This document shows, one piece after another, positions 28,473 to 37,025 of a DNA stretch of 64,000 bases. The notes under the pieces are model-generated. The model made no database searches and had not been told where the DNA came from. It was given only the letters and a program-made list of their open reading frames with translations. Origin of the DNA: Nostoc sp. 'Peltigera membranacea cyanobiont' 210A (GTDB lineage: Bacteria; Cyanobacteriota; Cyanobacteriia; Cyanobacteriales; Nostocaceae); contig NZ_NOLJ01000012.1 in the NCBI RefSeq assembly GCF_002246015.1, positions 69,455-133,454 of the forward strand. Reading direction: 5' to 3'. How positions within the stretch are numbered: position 1 is the first letter of the stretch; the number at the start of each line of letters is the position of its first letter. The translations under genes were made by a program, and so were the position numbers.

Positions 28473-28628
28473 CAGATTCCGGTTCTGTGGGTCGGGGGTT
28501 CAAATCCCTCCGCGCTCGTTACCTTTACAAGACTAACCACAAAATCGAGAGGTTATTTTGTCTCATGGGATAAACTTAATTTACCCTATGAGAAGAATGG
28601 CAACGGATAGTCTGGAATACAAAAATTA
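28473..28628 (+). repeat. Right copy of tRNA-spanning direct repeat (att site)
   Basis: Second copy of the 24753 repeat, containing only the 3' half of tRNA-Arg, so it is not a functional tRNA. Similarity continues well past the tRNA into flanking sequence, which suggests tandem islands or a segmental duplication rather than one simple integration. Confidence 0.8.
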
Positions 28629-28655
28629 GTGTACGTATCTGGTGATTGATATAAC

Positions 28656-28892
28656 ACTATACTAGAGATTTTTTTTCTCATTCAGTCTCTCACCCGAATG
28701 GTACTAAAAAAAGCCCAAAGGCTTGTGTTGTCTTGTTCCCAGCGTGGAGGCTAAGAATGTATTTAAAGTAGGCTTCTGCCTCTTGTCAAGAAGATCGGAG
28801 GCGGCAGCCCTTCCAGAATGGGTTCCCAGCCTAGAGGCTTGTTCCAGTCAGACTATACTAGAGATTTTGTTTTCTCATTCAGTCTCTCACCC
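28656..28892. repeat. 40-bp direct repeat flanking Nostoc repeat modules
   Basis: ACTATACTAGAGATTTT and the following bases to CTCTCACCC occur at 28656-28695 and 28852-28892. Between them lie two GTTCCCAGC(G/C)T(G/A)GAGGCT modules. No gene was seen in 28629-29040. Confidence 0.7.
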
Positions 28893-29040
28893 CTATTACC
28901 TACCCCAAAATTGTTTTAAAAAATCAAATAATGGGGCATTTGTTGGAGGGAATTCTTAAAGTAGAAGTAGAGGCTAAATCTTCCCTATTAGCAGGACATG
29001 GGTTTGATGCAACTAGGATTTTTGTGGAGCGCAATTAATT

Positions 29041-29619
29041 ATGACTGCTTTAACCTTACAATTACCTTCTAATCTGCAATTTACTGATGAGGAATTTGCA
29101 CAGATTGTAGCCGTGAATAAAGAATTACGACTAGAGTTAACTGCTGAAGGGGAATTAATTATCATGTCACCGACTGGGGGAGAAACGGGAAACCGTAATT
29201 TCGATTTATTAGGTCAAATATGGTTTTGGAACAATCAAAATAAATTGGGAAAAGCTTTTGATTCTTCTACTGGTTTTAAATTGCCAAATGGGGCAACTCG
29301 TTCACCTGATGCTTCTTGGATAAGGATAGAAAGATGGGATGCTCTTACTCCAGAACAAAGAAAGAAATTTCTCCCTTTGTGTCCTGATTTTGCAGTGGAA
29401 TTAGTTTCTGAAACTGATGATGTGGAAGATACTAAAGCCAAAATGGAGGAATATTTAGCAAATGGCTTACAACTGGGTTGGTTAATTAATCCTAAAGATA
29501 AACAAGTAATAATTTATCGTCCAAATCTTGCACCAAAAGTTTTACAATCTCCCACAAGTTTATCGGGTGAAGATGTTCTCCCTGGTTTTGTTTTAAATTT
29601 ACAGCAGATTTTTGCATAG
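29041..29619 (+). CDS. Uma2 family endonuclease-like protein (DUF820)
   Basis: 192-aa member of the PD-(D/E)XK-like Uma2/DUF820 family, highly multiplied in cyanobacteria. Visible motifs: LELTAEGELIIMSPTGGETG, then TRSPDASWIRIERWD and the active-site strand PDFAVELVSETD with an ExK-like end. Length and order match the family. Biological role unknown; some copies travel with transposons, but no IS is adjacent here. Confidence 0.92.
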   Translation: MTALTLQLPSNLQFTDEEFAQIVAVNKELRLELTAEGELIIMSPTGGETGNRNFDLLGQIWFWNNQNKLGKAFDSSTGFKLPNGATRSPDASWIRIERWDALTPEQRKKFLPLCPDFAVELVSETDDVEDTKAKMEEYLANGLQLGWLINPKDKQVIIYRPNLAPKVLQSPTSLSGEDVLPGFVLNLQQIFA

Positions 29620-29796
29620 ATGACTGATTATCTTGATTTTATTTCTACAATCACTAAACATTATTAAATTTGCTTAAACCATCGACACTCCCTTTAAACA
29701 TCAAAAGCCCTGCTGAGGTGGGATACTGGAACTATACTTACAATTTAATCGCGATCGCACTTCTTCACCAACAAAATCAAATAACTCAAAGCTTAT

Positions 29797-30180
29797 ATGG
29801 TTTTTCAGTACACTAACGCATTTGTCACCATAGCATCGGTTAATTTTGAGATGTTAGTGAATTTCTATACCAAATTGCTGGAGCAAAAGCCAGTTACTTT
29901 GGTTCCGAACGTCTATGCTGAGTTTAATTTAGTTAGTATGCGATTAGGTATTTTTAAACCAAAAAACACAAACGAATCGGAATTTGAAGCGATTGCGAAA
30001 AGTAAGATAAGTTTGTGTTTAGAAGTAAGTAACTTAGAAGATGCGATCGCTTACCTAACTACTTTGGGCTATCCTCCACCAGGAGACATTTCCATTGCTT
30101 CCCACGGCAGAGAAATATATGCTTATGACCCTGATGGCAATCGTCTGATTTTACATCAAGCCATAGTGAATGATAATTGA
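29797..30180 (+). CDS. VOC family (glyoxalase-like) protein
   Basis: 127-aa protein with two beta-alpha-beta-beta-beta halves typical of the VOC superfamily. It starts VTIASVNFEMLVNFYTKLL and ends YAYDPDGNRLILHQ, the latter holding the usual metal-ligand Glu/Asp region. Substrate unknown. It lies 31 bases upstream of rbgA and may be cotranscribed. Confidence 0.85.
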   Translation: MVFQYTNAFVTIASVNFEMLVNFYTKLLEQKPVTLVPNVYAEFNLVSMRLGIFKPKNTNESEFEAIAKSKISLCLEVSNLEDAIAYLTTLGYPPPGDISIASHGREIYAYDPDGNRLILHQAIVNDN

Positions 30181-30211
30181 TAAGTGATAATAATTTATTT
30201 GGTAATTAACT

Positions 30212-31093
30212 ATGGCTATAACTCAAAACTATAGATTAAACCTGATTCAATGGTATCCAGGTCACATTGCAAAAGCTGAAAGGAAGCTCAAAGAACAACT
30301 GAAGCGCGTAGATGTGGTGTTTGAGGTACGAGATGCTCGGATTCCCTTAGCGACTCACCATCCCCAAATAGGTGAGTGGGTAGAAGGTAAGGCACGGGTG
30401 TTGATACTTAACCGAGTAGATATGATTACGCCACAAATGCGATCGCTATGGATCGATTGGTTTAAACGTCAAGGAGAAGTCCCTTATTTTACCAACGCTC
30501 AACATGGTAAAGGTATAGCAGAAGTAGCGCGGGCAGCGCAAGCCGCTGGGATAGAAGTTAATCAAAGAAGAAGCGATCGCGGGATGTTACCCCGTCCAGT
30601 GCGGGCTGTGGTGATTGGTTTTCCCAATGTCGGTAAATCAGCTTTAATTAACCGCCTGTTGGGAAAGCGAGTCGTGGAAAGTGCAGCCCGTCCTGGGGTA
30701 ACTCGCCAACTACGCTGGGTGCGAATTTCCGAACATTTAGAATTGCTAGATGCTCCTGGTGTCATCCCTCTAAGATTAGAAGACCAAGATGCAGCCTTGA
30801 AATTAGCTATTTGTGATGATATCGGTGAAGCATCTTACGATAACCAGCTAGTAGCAGCAGCCTTAGTGGATTTACTCAACTATTTAGAAGCTGTAGCAGG
30901 AGATTTATTACCAAAAAAACCATTACAGTCTCGCTACCAACTCGATTCAACATCAGACACCGGAGATACCTATTTACACGCCTTAGCAGAACATCGTTAC
31001 AAAGGTGATGTAGAGCGAGCAGCAAGGCAACTTTTAACAGATTTTCGCAAGGGGTTGTTGGGTGAAATGAGTTTGGAATTGCCACCTAATTAG
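30212..31093 (+). CDS. rbgA: Ribosome biogenesis GTPase YlqF/RbgA
   Basis: 293-aa circularly permuted GTPase assisting late 50S subunit assembly. The motifs come in the permuted order G4 (LNRVDM), G1 (GFPNVGKSALIN), G2 (GVTR) and G3 (DAPG). The N-terminal QWYPGHIAKAERKL is the family signature. Its last six codons and stop lie inside the left attachment site of the 22.5-kb element, so integration keeps the gene intact. Confidence 0.95.
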   Translation: MAITQNYRLNLIQWYPGHIAKAERKLKEQLKRVDVVFEVRDARIPLATHHPQIGEWVEGKARVLILNRVDMITPQMRSLWIDWFKRQGEVPYFTNAQHGKGIAEVARAAQAAGIEVNQRRSDRGMLPRPVRAVVIGFPNVGKSALINRLLGKRVVESAARPGVTRQLRWVRISEHLELLDAPGVIPLRLEDQDAALKLAICDDIGEASYDNQLVAAALVDLLNYLEAVAGDLLPKKPLQSRYQLDSTSDTGDTYLHALAEHRYKGDVERAARQLLTDFRKGLLGEMSLELPPN

Positions 31094-31135
31094 ATTACAA
31101 GCATTTTCAGCCGTTTGTGAGTAGCAGGTGAGTAG
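31070..31135 (+). repeat. attL with paired arm-like repeats
   Basis: Core AGTTTGGAATTGCCACC then one variable base and AATTA (31070-31092), spanning the end of rbgA. Inside the element follow TGAGTAG at 31118 and 31129, 11 bp apart. Confidence 0.85.
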
Positions 31136-31138
31136 TAT

Positions 31139-32287
31139 TCAAAAGTCTGGGCACTCAGCTTTGGTGACATCTGGGTGGCAATAGTACTTCAAAACTGTTT
31201 GAACAGTGTCACCGATCCAGTAGGCCACCTTTTCCGGTGATGCTCCAGAAGCGATCGCCCAAGTGGCGAAAGTGTGCCGAGTGCTATAAGCCTTTAAGTA
31301 GGGAATTATGCCCCGATCTGCTAACTCTATTACCACACCGCTATAGCGGTATCCCCCGGCATCGTGTGCCCTCCAGCATTTATCTAAAATGTTTGAGTTC
31401 AGCCTTTCCCCAGTAGTGCTTTTAAAAATCAGTTCTTTTGGATCTGGGGAATCTGGTTTAACCTCTGCAAGCAAGGATTGCAGTTTTGAGCCGTGCTTGC
31501 AGGAGAACACACGCCGTTTATTGTTTTTGGTTCCCTTGAGGACACGAACACGAGAGGCGTAGGCTTTTGTAATAGAGATTCGGGTGCATTCGCAGCTCAC
31601 ATCACCCCAGGTCAAAGCAAACGCTTCTCCATGTCGGCATCCAGTCCAGAATAAAAATTTAATCAGAACACTGTAGTGTGAAAATTTTGAGTGGGATTCA
31701 AAAGCAGAGATGATTAGATCCCTTTCTTCTAGGGTGTAAGCTTTTTTGTTATTTTCGTCGCTGGAGCTTTTGGGACTTGGTAACTGGATCTTTTCAAAAG
31801 GGTTGGAATTAATTAAGCATGAGTCAATAGCCCATCTACAGCACCTAGAAAAAGCCAGAAGTGTCTTATAGGCAGTATGGTAGCTATATTTAGCTAGCAG
31901 CCAATCTCTGATTGCTGGAGCATCTTCGATTGGTTCATTTGATAGCTCGACGACAATTTTAGTTATTTGCTTATAATCACTTTCTAGCGTTGAAGGCTCT
32001 AAATGTTGAGATTGGAAAGTTAAGAATTTATCCCATAACTTATCTAAAGGTTCTTTCTCTACTGGAACTACAATGTTTTGGTAATCTCCAAATTTATATG
32101 ATTTCAACGTGAAATCAAAACGTCCTAATGCGATATCTCGCTGAATTTCTTCCCAGCGAGAATCTACAATTATTCTATTTTTAGGCAAATTTTTAAGCCC
32201 AGTAGATAGATAAAATTGCTTGCTGTGACCATTAACCCTAAAGCGAATATTTAATTTTTGCGTCTTAGGATCGACGGTTACAGCCAT
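31139..32287 (-). CDS. int: Tyrosine site-specific recombinase (integrase)
   Basis: 382-aa phage-type integrase. The N-terminal arm-binding domain begins KLNIRFRVNGHSKQFYLSTG, followed by a SAM-like core-binding region (about 90-170). The catalytic domain shows Arg in TGCRHGEAFALTWGDV, box II as YSTRHTFATWAIASG (Y in place of the usual first His) and the nucleophile Tyr in VLKYYCHPD. It is adjacent to attL and reads out toward it, as expected for the enzyme integrating this element. Its ATG lies within the end of the upstream 205-aa gene (10-bp overlap). Confidence 0.95.
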   Translation of the reverse strand: MAVTVDPKTQKLNIRFRVNGHSKQFYLSTGLKNLPKNRIIVDSRWEEIQRDIALGRFDFTLKSYKFGDYQNIVVPVEKEPLDKLWDKFLTFQSQHLEPSTLESDYKQITKIVVELSNEPIEDAPAIRDWLLAKYSYHTAYKTLLAFSRCCRWAIDSCLINSNPFEKIQLPSPKSSSDENNKKAYTLEERDLIISAFESHSKFSHYSVLIKFLFWTGCRHGEAFALTWGDVSCECTRISITKAYASRVRVLKGTKNNKRRVFSCKHGSKLQSLLAEVKPDSPDPKELIFKSTTGERLNSNILDKCWRAHDAGGYRYSGVVIELADRGIIPYLKAYSTRHTFATWAIASGASPEKVAYWIGDTVQTVLKYYCHPDVTKAECPDF

Positions 32288-32895
32288 CTAATCGACCTTC
32301 CCGTATCTTGGATATACAGTTCGGACAATTCCTGTTCAAAACCGACAAAATGCCAAAAGTAAAGTAGAGGGTAGTCTTCGAGTGGGCGTTCTCCTTCTGG
32401 GTAGTCTTCATCGGAAAATTCAGTTGACAGCTTGCCGTAAATTTTTTGGTAGCCGTGTATCGGAACTGGTGGCTCAAATCCCTTGAAATGACGATACAGG
32501 TAGCGTCCGTTGTTGTCAAAATTGTAGGGGGTAGCGAAAGTGACTGATGCATCTAGGTTCAAGCGTTTAACAACTATCAGCCCGCCGTCTATCAGAGATT
32601 TGTAAGGAAGTTTGATTGCTTCCCACCATCCCCCCTCATAGAATCCATGCCGAACGCTTTCAACCCAGTGGTTGTAACGTTCAGTATCTTCGATATCCTC
32701 TTCTTTACAAGAATCGTGTTCTGCATAACTTGGCATCTCCACCAGAAATCCATTATTTTCTCGCCATTCAGGATCAATGACAAAGCAGCAATAAGGTAAT
32801 GGCCACGGTTTAGCCAAGTTGAAGCACAAGGTGCGGCGGATGCGACGATCGCACTCGAAATCGCTACAAATTAAACCAATTGGGCATTCACTCAT
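32278..32895 (-). CDS. Hypothetical protein
   Basis: 205-aa acidic, aromatic-rich soluble protein with several Cys near the N-terminus (CPIGLICSDFECDRRIRRTL). No known domain recognised. Overlaps int by 10 bp and follows the 93-aa gene by 7 bp, so it belongs to the leftward operon. Confidence 0.7.
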   Translation of the reverse strand: MSECPIGLICSDFECDRRIRRTLCFNLAKPWPLPYCCFVIDPEWRENNGFLVEMPSYAEHDSCKEEDIEDTERYNHWVESVRHGFYEGGWWEAIKLPYKSLIDGGLIVVKRLNLDASVTFATPYNFDNNGRYLYRHFKGFEPPVPIHGYQKIYGKLSTEFSDEDYPEGERPLEDYPLLYFWHFVGFEQELSELYIQDTGRSIRWL

Positions 32896-32902
32896 TTTTG
32901 TT

Positions 32903-33184
32903 CTAAGCCCGAAAGGTGTCTAAGTTTAAATCTGCGTGAACCTCAATAGAATGTTCTGCTTCATCTGCATCATAGCTATGCTCAATTTCGCGGATTTTTA
33001 AGTTCCATACGGAATCACCATCGTGATCTTCTAATATTCCAAAGGCTTTAGGTATTCCTGTTTTCCCTGTAATATCAAATCTGTCGCCTTCTCGTGGCAG
33101 TGCCTGTAAGAGAACATTTTTGATGGTGTGTGGGTATTGTTCAATCTCTTCGGGCGGGAATATTTTTAACCTGACTTTGATCAT
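32903..33184 (-). CDS. Hypothetical protein
   Basis: 93-aa acidic protein, probably beta-rich (VRLKIFPPEEIEQYP start). No motif recognised. First gene after the TGTAGAC repeat region and likely cotranscribed with the 205-aa gene and int. Confidence 0.65.
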   Translation of the reverse strand: MIKVRLKIFPPEEIEQYPHTIKNVLLQALPREGDRFDITGKTGIPKAFGILEDHDGDSVWNLKIREIEHSYDADEAEHSIEVHADLNLDTFRA

Positions 33185-33225
33185 TTTTTCTTTGAAAATC
33201 CAAAATTTTAGAGGTTGAAAATTTG

Positions 33226-33444
33226 GTCTACAGTTGCCAGAAAGCTTATTAAATAAAAACTTCAGCCGTCTACAGCCGAATTTTTGGGGCTAAAAAATTG
33301 TAGATGGTGTAGACGCACTATTGATTGGTTGTCGGCGATATGGTGAGCGATCGCACTTCCACCCAAGTACTGCTCATTTAATCGATAATTTACCTGTAAA
33401 GCTTTGCCTACAGCCTGTAGACGGACTGTAGGCAAGCTGTAGAC
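33226..33444. repeat. Cluster of TGTAGAC repeats
   Basis: GTCTACA at 33226 and 33268; TGTAGAT at 33299; TGTAGAC at 33308, 33416 and 33438. A GCCTACAG/CTGTAGGC inverted repeat lies at 33406-33433. The cluster sits between the ATPase stop and the next gene. Confidence 0.75.
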
Positions 33445-33445
33445 A

Positions 33446-34696
33446 TTACTTTGACCACCTCCAGCCCAAGCGATCGCCATTTCCTTCCACTTCCCCCAAT
33501 CCCCTATCAGCCATAGAAACGAAGAAAATCCGTATTTCGTCTGGCTGCATATTGTCGAATAACCGCGTAGCTCGACTGAGATGAGCAGCTTTTAAAACTT
33601 CACCTGGGTGCTGTTGACCCCAGTCAAGGATAAATTGCTCAAACTCATTCATGGGTTTAGCTTGCTCTTGCACCTCCTCATTTCCCCCGCCGGAGGTTTC
33701 CGGCTGCTCCCTGCTCCCTGCTCCCCAACTGCTCAGGTCAAGTTCACAAGGGCAGTCATCGACCATAAACCTTTTTTTACCACCAGCTTTCAACCACTGC
33801 TCTAGTTGAGGATCTTTAAGTTTAGTCCTGGCGTAGTCGCGCCCAAACTGCCCCAAACGCACCAAACAAAAGCAGCTGTAAAGGGTGTCTTTGTCACCTT
33901 CTAACCCGAAATTCTCCGCCGTATCGTTTTGAGCTAGCGCACAAATGAACTGTTTATATCGCCTGCCCCGTTTGGCGTGGCGTTTTATCCACGGTCTAGA
34001 GTTGCCGCACTCGTCCACCAAAATCGGGAATTCCTCAGCGATCATGAACCGTTCCCGACCGGCGATCACGTTGTCCCCTCCTTCACCCCTAAGCTGAACT
34101 AGGTCTTCGAGAATTTCTAAGTCTTTACCCATTGCGGTGTCGATGGCTTTGAAATTCCCCTTCCTGCCAATGACATCGGCTTGATCTAGCCATGACCAAT
34201 CATCCGGTTTAGCGTCGCTGTCATAGACAACGACACGACCACCGATTTTGGAGGATAGGTACTGGGTAAAAGTTGACTTCCCGTCGCCAGTGCCACCAAT
34301 CAACGCAACGTGTTTTTGCTTCTTTTGGATGTACTCAACTGGGTCTGTAATCAGGTTCTCTGGTTTCCAGTTCACATCGATGCTGCCAACAGTAACAGCC
34401 AATTGTGCTGTTGGCTGAGTGTTGTTCCTTGCCCACGCCTGGAAATTGACCCGTGATGCTCGGTCGATATCACCGAGTGATTCTTGCAGGAGTTTGGCTG
34501 TTTGGCGATGTCTGCGACCTACTTCTAAAGTGCCAACTGAGGCCGCTAGTATCCACGGCTTAGACTCTGGCTTTTGGCTTGCCCCCAGGAACAACAAGCC
34601 ACAGCTGACAGCCAGACTACCCCAGAATGACCACTTGGCGCAGGCGTACATTTGCAAGTGCTGGTGTAGCTGGGAGGGGTGCAAGTCGCTGCTCAT
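33446..34696 (-). CDS. Membrane-anchored FtsK/HerA-type ATPase
   Basis: 416-aa P-loop ATPase. ATG 34696 overlaps the stop of the preceding gene (ATGA) and is preferred over longer frames. One or two hydrophobic segments lie at residues 25-60 (WGSLAVSCGLLFLG, PWILAASVG). Walker A is LIGGTGDGKSTF near 130. The Walker B-like strand is MIAEEFPILVDECGN, and a FICALAQND strand ends in the Gln typical of FtsK/HerA pumps. Such proteins move DNA in conjugation (coupling proteins), in chromosome segregation, or into capsids of tailless viruses. Here the context does not settle which. Confidence 0.75.
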   Translation of the reverse strand: MSSDLHPSQLHQHLQMYACAKWSFWGSLAVSCGLLFLGASQKPESKPWILAASVGTLEVGRRHRQTAKLLQESLGDIDRASRVNFQAWARNNTQPTAQLAVTVGSIDVNWKPENLITDPVEYIQKKQKHVALIGGTGDGKSTFTQYLSSKIGGRVVVYDSDAKPDDWSWLDQADVIGRKGNFKAIDTAMGKDLEILEDLVQLRGEGGDNVIAGRERFMIAEEFPILVDECGNSRPWIKRHAKRGRRYKQFICALAQNDTAENFGLEGDKDTLYSCFCLVRLGQFGRDYARTKLKDPQLEQWLKAGGKKRFMVDDCPCELDLSSWGAGSREQPETSGGGNEEVQEQAKPMNEFEQFILDWGQQHPGEVLKAAHLSRATRLFDNMQPDEIRIFFVSMADRGLGEVEGNGDRLGWRWSK

Positions 34697-35055
34697 ATCC
34701 CTAGCAATATCCCCACAGCGACTAACCCAACACGGAGCAGGAGAATATCCTTGACCTCTGGCACGGCTTGCCGCAAGTAAAGGGTGAAAATTCCAGCGAT
34801 CGCTAACACCCCCAACACCCCCAGGCGGATAAAACCAGGTATGGGTACACTTACCCAGCAGCTGCTTAACAAGGCGGGAATCGCCACTGTAGAAGCAAGG
34901 GTATAAGCTAAGTCTGGCAGATTGTCTGGGAGGGCGATCGCGTCCGCCCACCCCTTTTTAAATTCCTCCAGTTTGTTGGAATGGGGAATGGAGATTGGGG
35001 AATAGTGACCGCGATCGCTCGGAACCTCAACTACTATTTTTTGCTCATCTCCCAT
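34693..35055 (-). CDS. Two-pass membrane protein preceding the ATPase
   Basis: 120-aa protein from ATG 35055 (MGDEQKIVVEV). An acidic/basic soluble part is followed by hydrophobic segments (about 50-72 and 78-110). Stop and ATPase start overlap (ATGA), suggesting a membrane partner of the ATPase. Function unknown. Confidence 0.65.
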   Translation of the reverse strand: MGDEQKIVVEVPSDRGHYSPISIPHSNKLEEFKKGWADAIALPDNLPDLAYTLASTVAIPALLSSCWVSVPIPGFIRLGVLGVLAIAGIFTLYLRQAVPEVKDILLLRVGLVAVGILLGI

Positions 35056-35163
35056 ACTGCACCTCGATTTTGAGGTAGAAAGGGCGGTTGCTCTCCTGTT
35101 TACAGAGGGCGGCGATCGCAATTACTAGAGATGCTATGGTGCAAAAAAGAATGATTGCTTGAT

Positions 35164-35325
35164 TCACTGCTGCTCCTTCTCACGTATGGCTTTCCAGGTT
35201 TCAGGGTAAGTTTTCTTGCTCAGTCGCCAAATCTCTGCTTGTGTTTCTGGCGACTGATTCTTTAATTCTTGGGAAATAGCTTTAGCCCCTTCTATCCAAG
35301 GATTGGGAGTTTCACTATTCGCCAT
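35164..35325 (-). CDS. Small hypothetical protein
   Basis: 53-aa helical, charged protein (start MANSETPNPWIEGAKAISQE). Overlaps the preceding gene by 11 bp. Function unknown. Confidence 0.55.
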   Translation of the reverse strand: MANSETPNPWIEGAKAISQELKNQSPETQAEIWRLSKKTYPETWKAIREKEQQ

Positions 35326-35506
35326 CTGCTTTCTCCTTCTTTTCGATCTGGGCATTCAGGTCAACCATTGCCTGGTAAGCGTCGCCCAGCGTTGCATCTG
35401 ATTCATACCCTTTGGAATCTATCTCTTGGTACTCAGGATGAATGTATACTTCGGAAATTTTCAGTGAGACTTCAGCAACTAGGTCGCTAAGTTTTTTGTT
35501 AGTCAT
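35315..35506 (-). CDS. Small hypothetical protein
   Basis: 63-aa acidic helical protein from ATG 35506. Longer upstream frames run through the neighbouring gene and are rejected. Overlaps both neighbours, a tight operon arrangement. Confidence 0.55.
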   Translation of the reverse strand: MTNKKLSDLVAEVSLKISEVYIHPEYQEIDSKGYESDATLGDAYQAMVDLNAQIEKKEKADGE

Positions 35507-35729
35507 TGCTTTTCCCCCAGTCGCTGTACTGCCCATAGCCGCTAGTTTCGGTAAGGCGGTCATTGATTCGGTTGACAACTTCGTTATCGCTAACGGGTAG
35601 CGGCTTCCCTTGGAGATAAGCGGCTGAGATTTCAGCGCACTCCTGGGCAGATGCACCATTGCCTAGTAGCTGCCCCTCTGGGAAGCCGACATGATGAATT
35701 TCGTTGCTGGGATTTGGTCGTTGAGTCAT
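35499..35729 (-). CDS. Small hypothetical protein
   Basis: 76-aa soluble protein with a VNRINDRLTETSGYGQYSDW C-terminal stretch. First of three overlapping small genes. Unknown function. Confidence 0.55.
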   Translation of the reverse strand: MTQRPNPSNEIHHVGFPEGQLLGNGASAQECAEISAAYLQGKPLPVSDNEVVNRINDRLTETSGYGQYSDWGKSND

Positions 35730-35817
35730 ATAATTTGGATGATGTTTAGTTTTTGCTGCGGTGGAGACTACATCGCGTTGGTGGGCGATCGCAATCCTGG
35801 TAGATGGGCGATCGCCT

Positions 35818-36186
35818 TTAAAAATCGGTTTTGATTGCAGTGGTTGAGTTGAAATTGGTTACTAGCCATATTTGCCAAGTCTTTCGCCTTTGGGGGCTGA
35901 CCTCGATCGGCTGACGGGTATCAAGACAAACCCCGCGTCCGTCGTTGAGTTTCACGTAAAGGCTTTTGCCGCTTTTAGTTCGAGAGAACAGTTGACCTGG
36001 GGACAAGGTATCGAAGCCGACTTGAGTCTTTCCGACTACGTAATCAGCTTGATGGACTTCAAAACCCTCGGCTAGTGGATCTACCTCCATCTCTTTCCAC
36101 TGTCTCTGTCTTCTGGCTCTAGGTTCAGCATTGTTGGCGGATTTGCCGTTAGTAATGGCTAGATCTGTTATCTGTTGGTCGGTCAT
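35818..36186 (-). CDS. Hypothetical protein
   Basis: 122-aa basic protein. The central part (SPGQLFSRTKSGKSLYVKLN, then GRGVCLDT) looks like a small beta-barrel or SH3-like fold, but no family was recognised. Part of the leftward operon. Confidence 0.55.
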   Translation of the reverse strand: MTDQQITDLAITNGKSANNAEPRARRQRQWKEMEVDPLAEGFEVHQADYVVGKTQVGFDTLSPGQLFSRTKSGKSLYVKLNDGRGVCLDTRQPIEVSPQRRKTWQIWLVTNFNSTTAIKTDF

Positions 36187-36281
36187 AGTGGGTCACAAGT
36201 CCTTAATAGTTAATCGATAGTGCGTCACTAATTGGTGATGTGTGGCTCGATAGTGCGTTAATGGTCGCTCAACAAAGTGGG

Positions 36282-36584
36282 TTAATTTTGGTCGTCAATC
36301 GCTTGCTGCACAAGCAGTTGGGCGTTTTCTTCGTCCAGCGCTGCGGTGTTTTTCTCCATAATTAAGGCGAGTGTGATTCGTCCTATCAAGTCGAGTAGCT
36401 CGTCATCGTTAAGCTGATAGCACAGGGTAACGATCCGTTCAGGGATGTCCTCAAAGCCAATTTCTTCATACTGGTGGGCAACAGTGGTGTTTTCCCGCAC
36501 TGCCAGGGAAATTAGGCAGATTAAGCCGGTAGCCTGGGTGCGGTTAAGGTCTCCGATGTGGGTGATGATTTCTGTTACAGTCAT
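36282..36584 (-). CDS. Hypothetical protein
   Basis: 100-aa acidic helical protein (GTG at 36593 is an alternative start). Rich in Leu/Ile with repeated helical segments, e.g. ATGLICLISLAVREN. No domain recognised. Confidence 0.55.
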   Translation of the reverse strand: MTVTEIITHIGDLNRTQATGLICLISLAVRENTTVAHQYEEIGFEDIPERIVTLCYQLNDDELLDLIGRITLALIMEKNTAALDEENAQLLVQQAIDDQN

Positions 36585-36675
36585 TTCGTCCACTCTTTCA
36601 ATGTTTATTTATTTGTCGATCGAGTCGAATTTAGGATTATCCAGGGCATATCGCTCTGGATTTTTAATGGGAACC

Positions 36676-36834
36676 GCTAACCCTGCGATCGCTACGACTT
36701 ACGGGTAAAGACAGTTGCAAAAGAAACATTCAGCATGGATGGAAGCTACGTGTTCTGCTAACCCAGCGACGCTACGACTTACGGGTAAAGACAGTTGCAA
36801 AAGAAACATTCAGCATGGATGGAAGCTACGTGTT
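36676..36834. repeat. 80-bp tandem direct repeat
   Basis: Two nearly identical units start at 36676 and 36757 (81 bp apart); one unit carries a HIP1-like GCGATCGC where the other reads GCGACGC. Lies between the XRE gene and the rest of the leftward operon. Frames across it are accidental. The following 190 bases hold no gene. Confidence 0.8.
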
Positions 36835-37025
36835 GTAAGTTTTTGGTTGTCCTTTGTAAGTTGTCGGTTGTCCGTTCCCCCTAGCAGGTCTTTCATTGCC
36901 TCATTGGCTACAGGCTGCTATCTCTGTCGGTTTGAATCTAGGAAGCGGAAATTCGCAGGACAATATTTCAGGGAGTATGCCCTGACTAGCCTTGTATCGG
37001 TCTACTTTAGGTTTCTTCCTTTTAC

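Noticed and set aside
28473-28515. Second tRNA-Arg gene
   Set aside because: Only the anticodon stem onward is present; the acceptor 5' strand and D-arm are missing.
34697-34951. Long N-terminal extension of the ATPase
   Set aside because: It overlaps the coupled upstream gene in another frame. ATG 34696 forms an ATGA junction and gives a sensible membrane-anchored protein.
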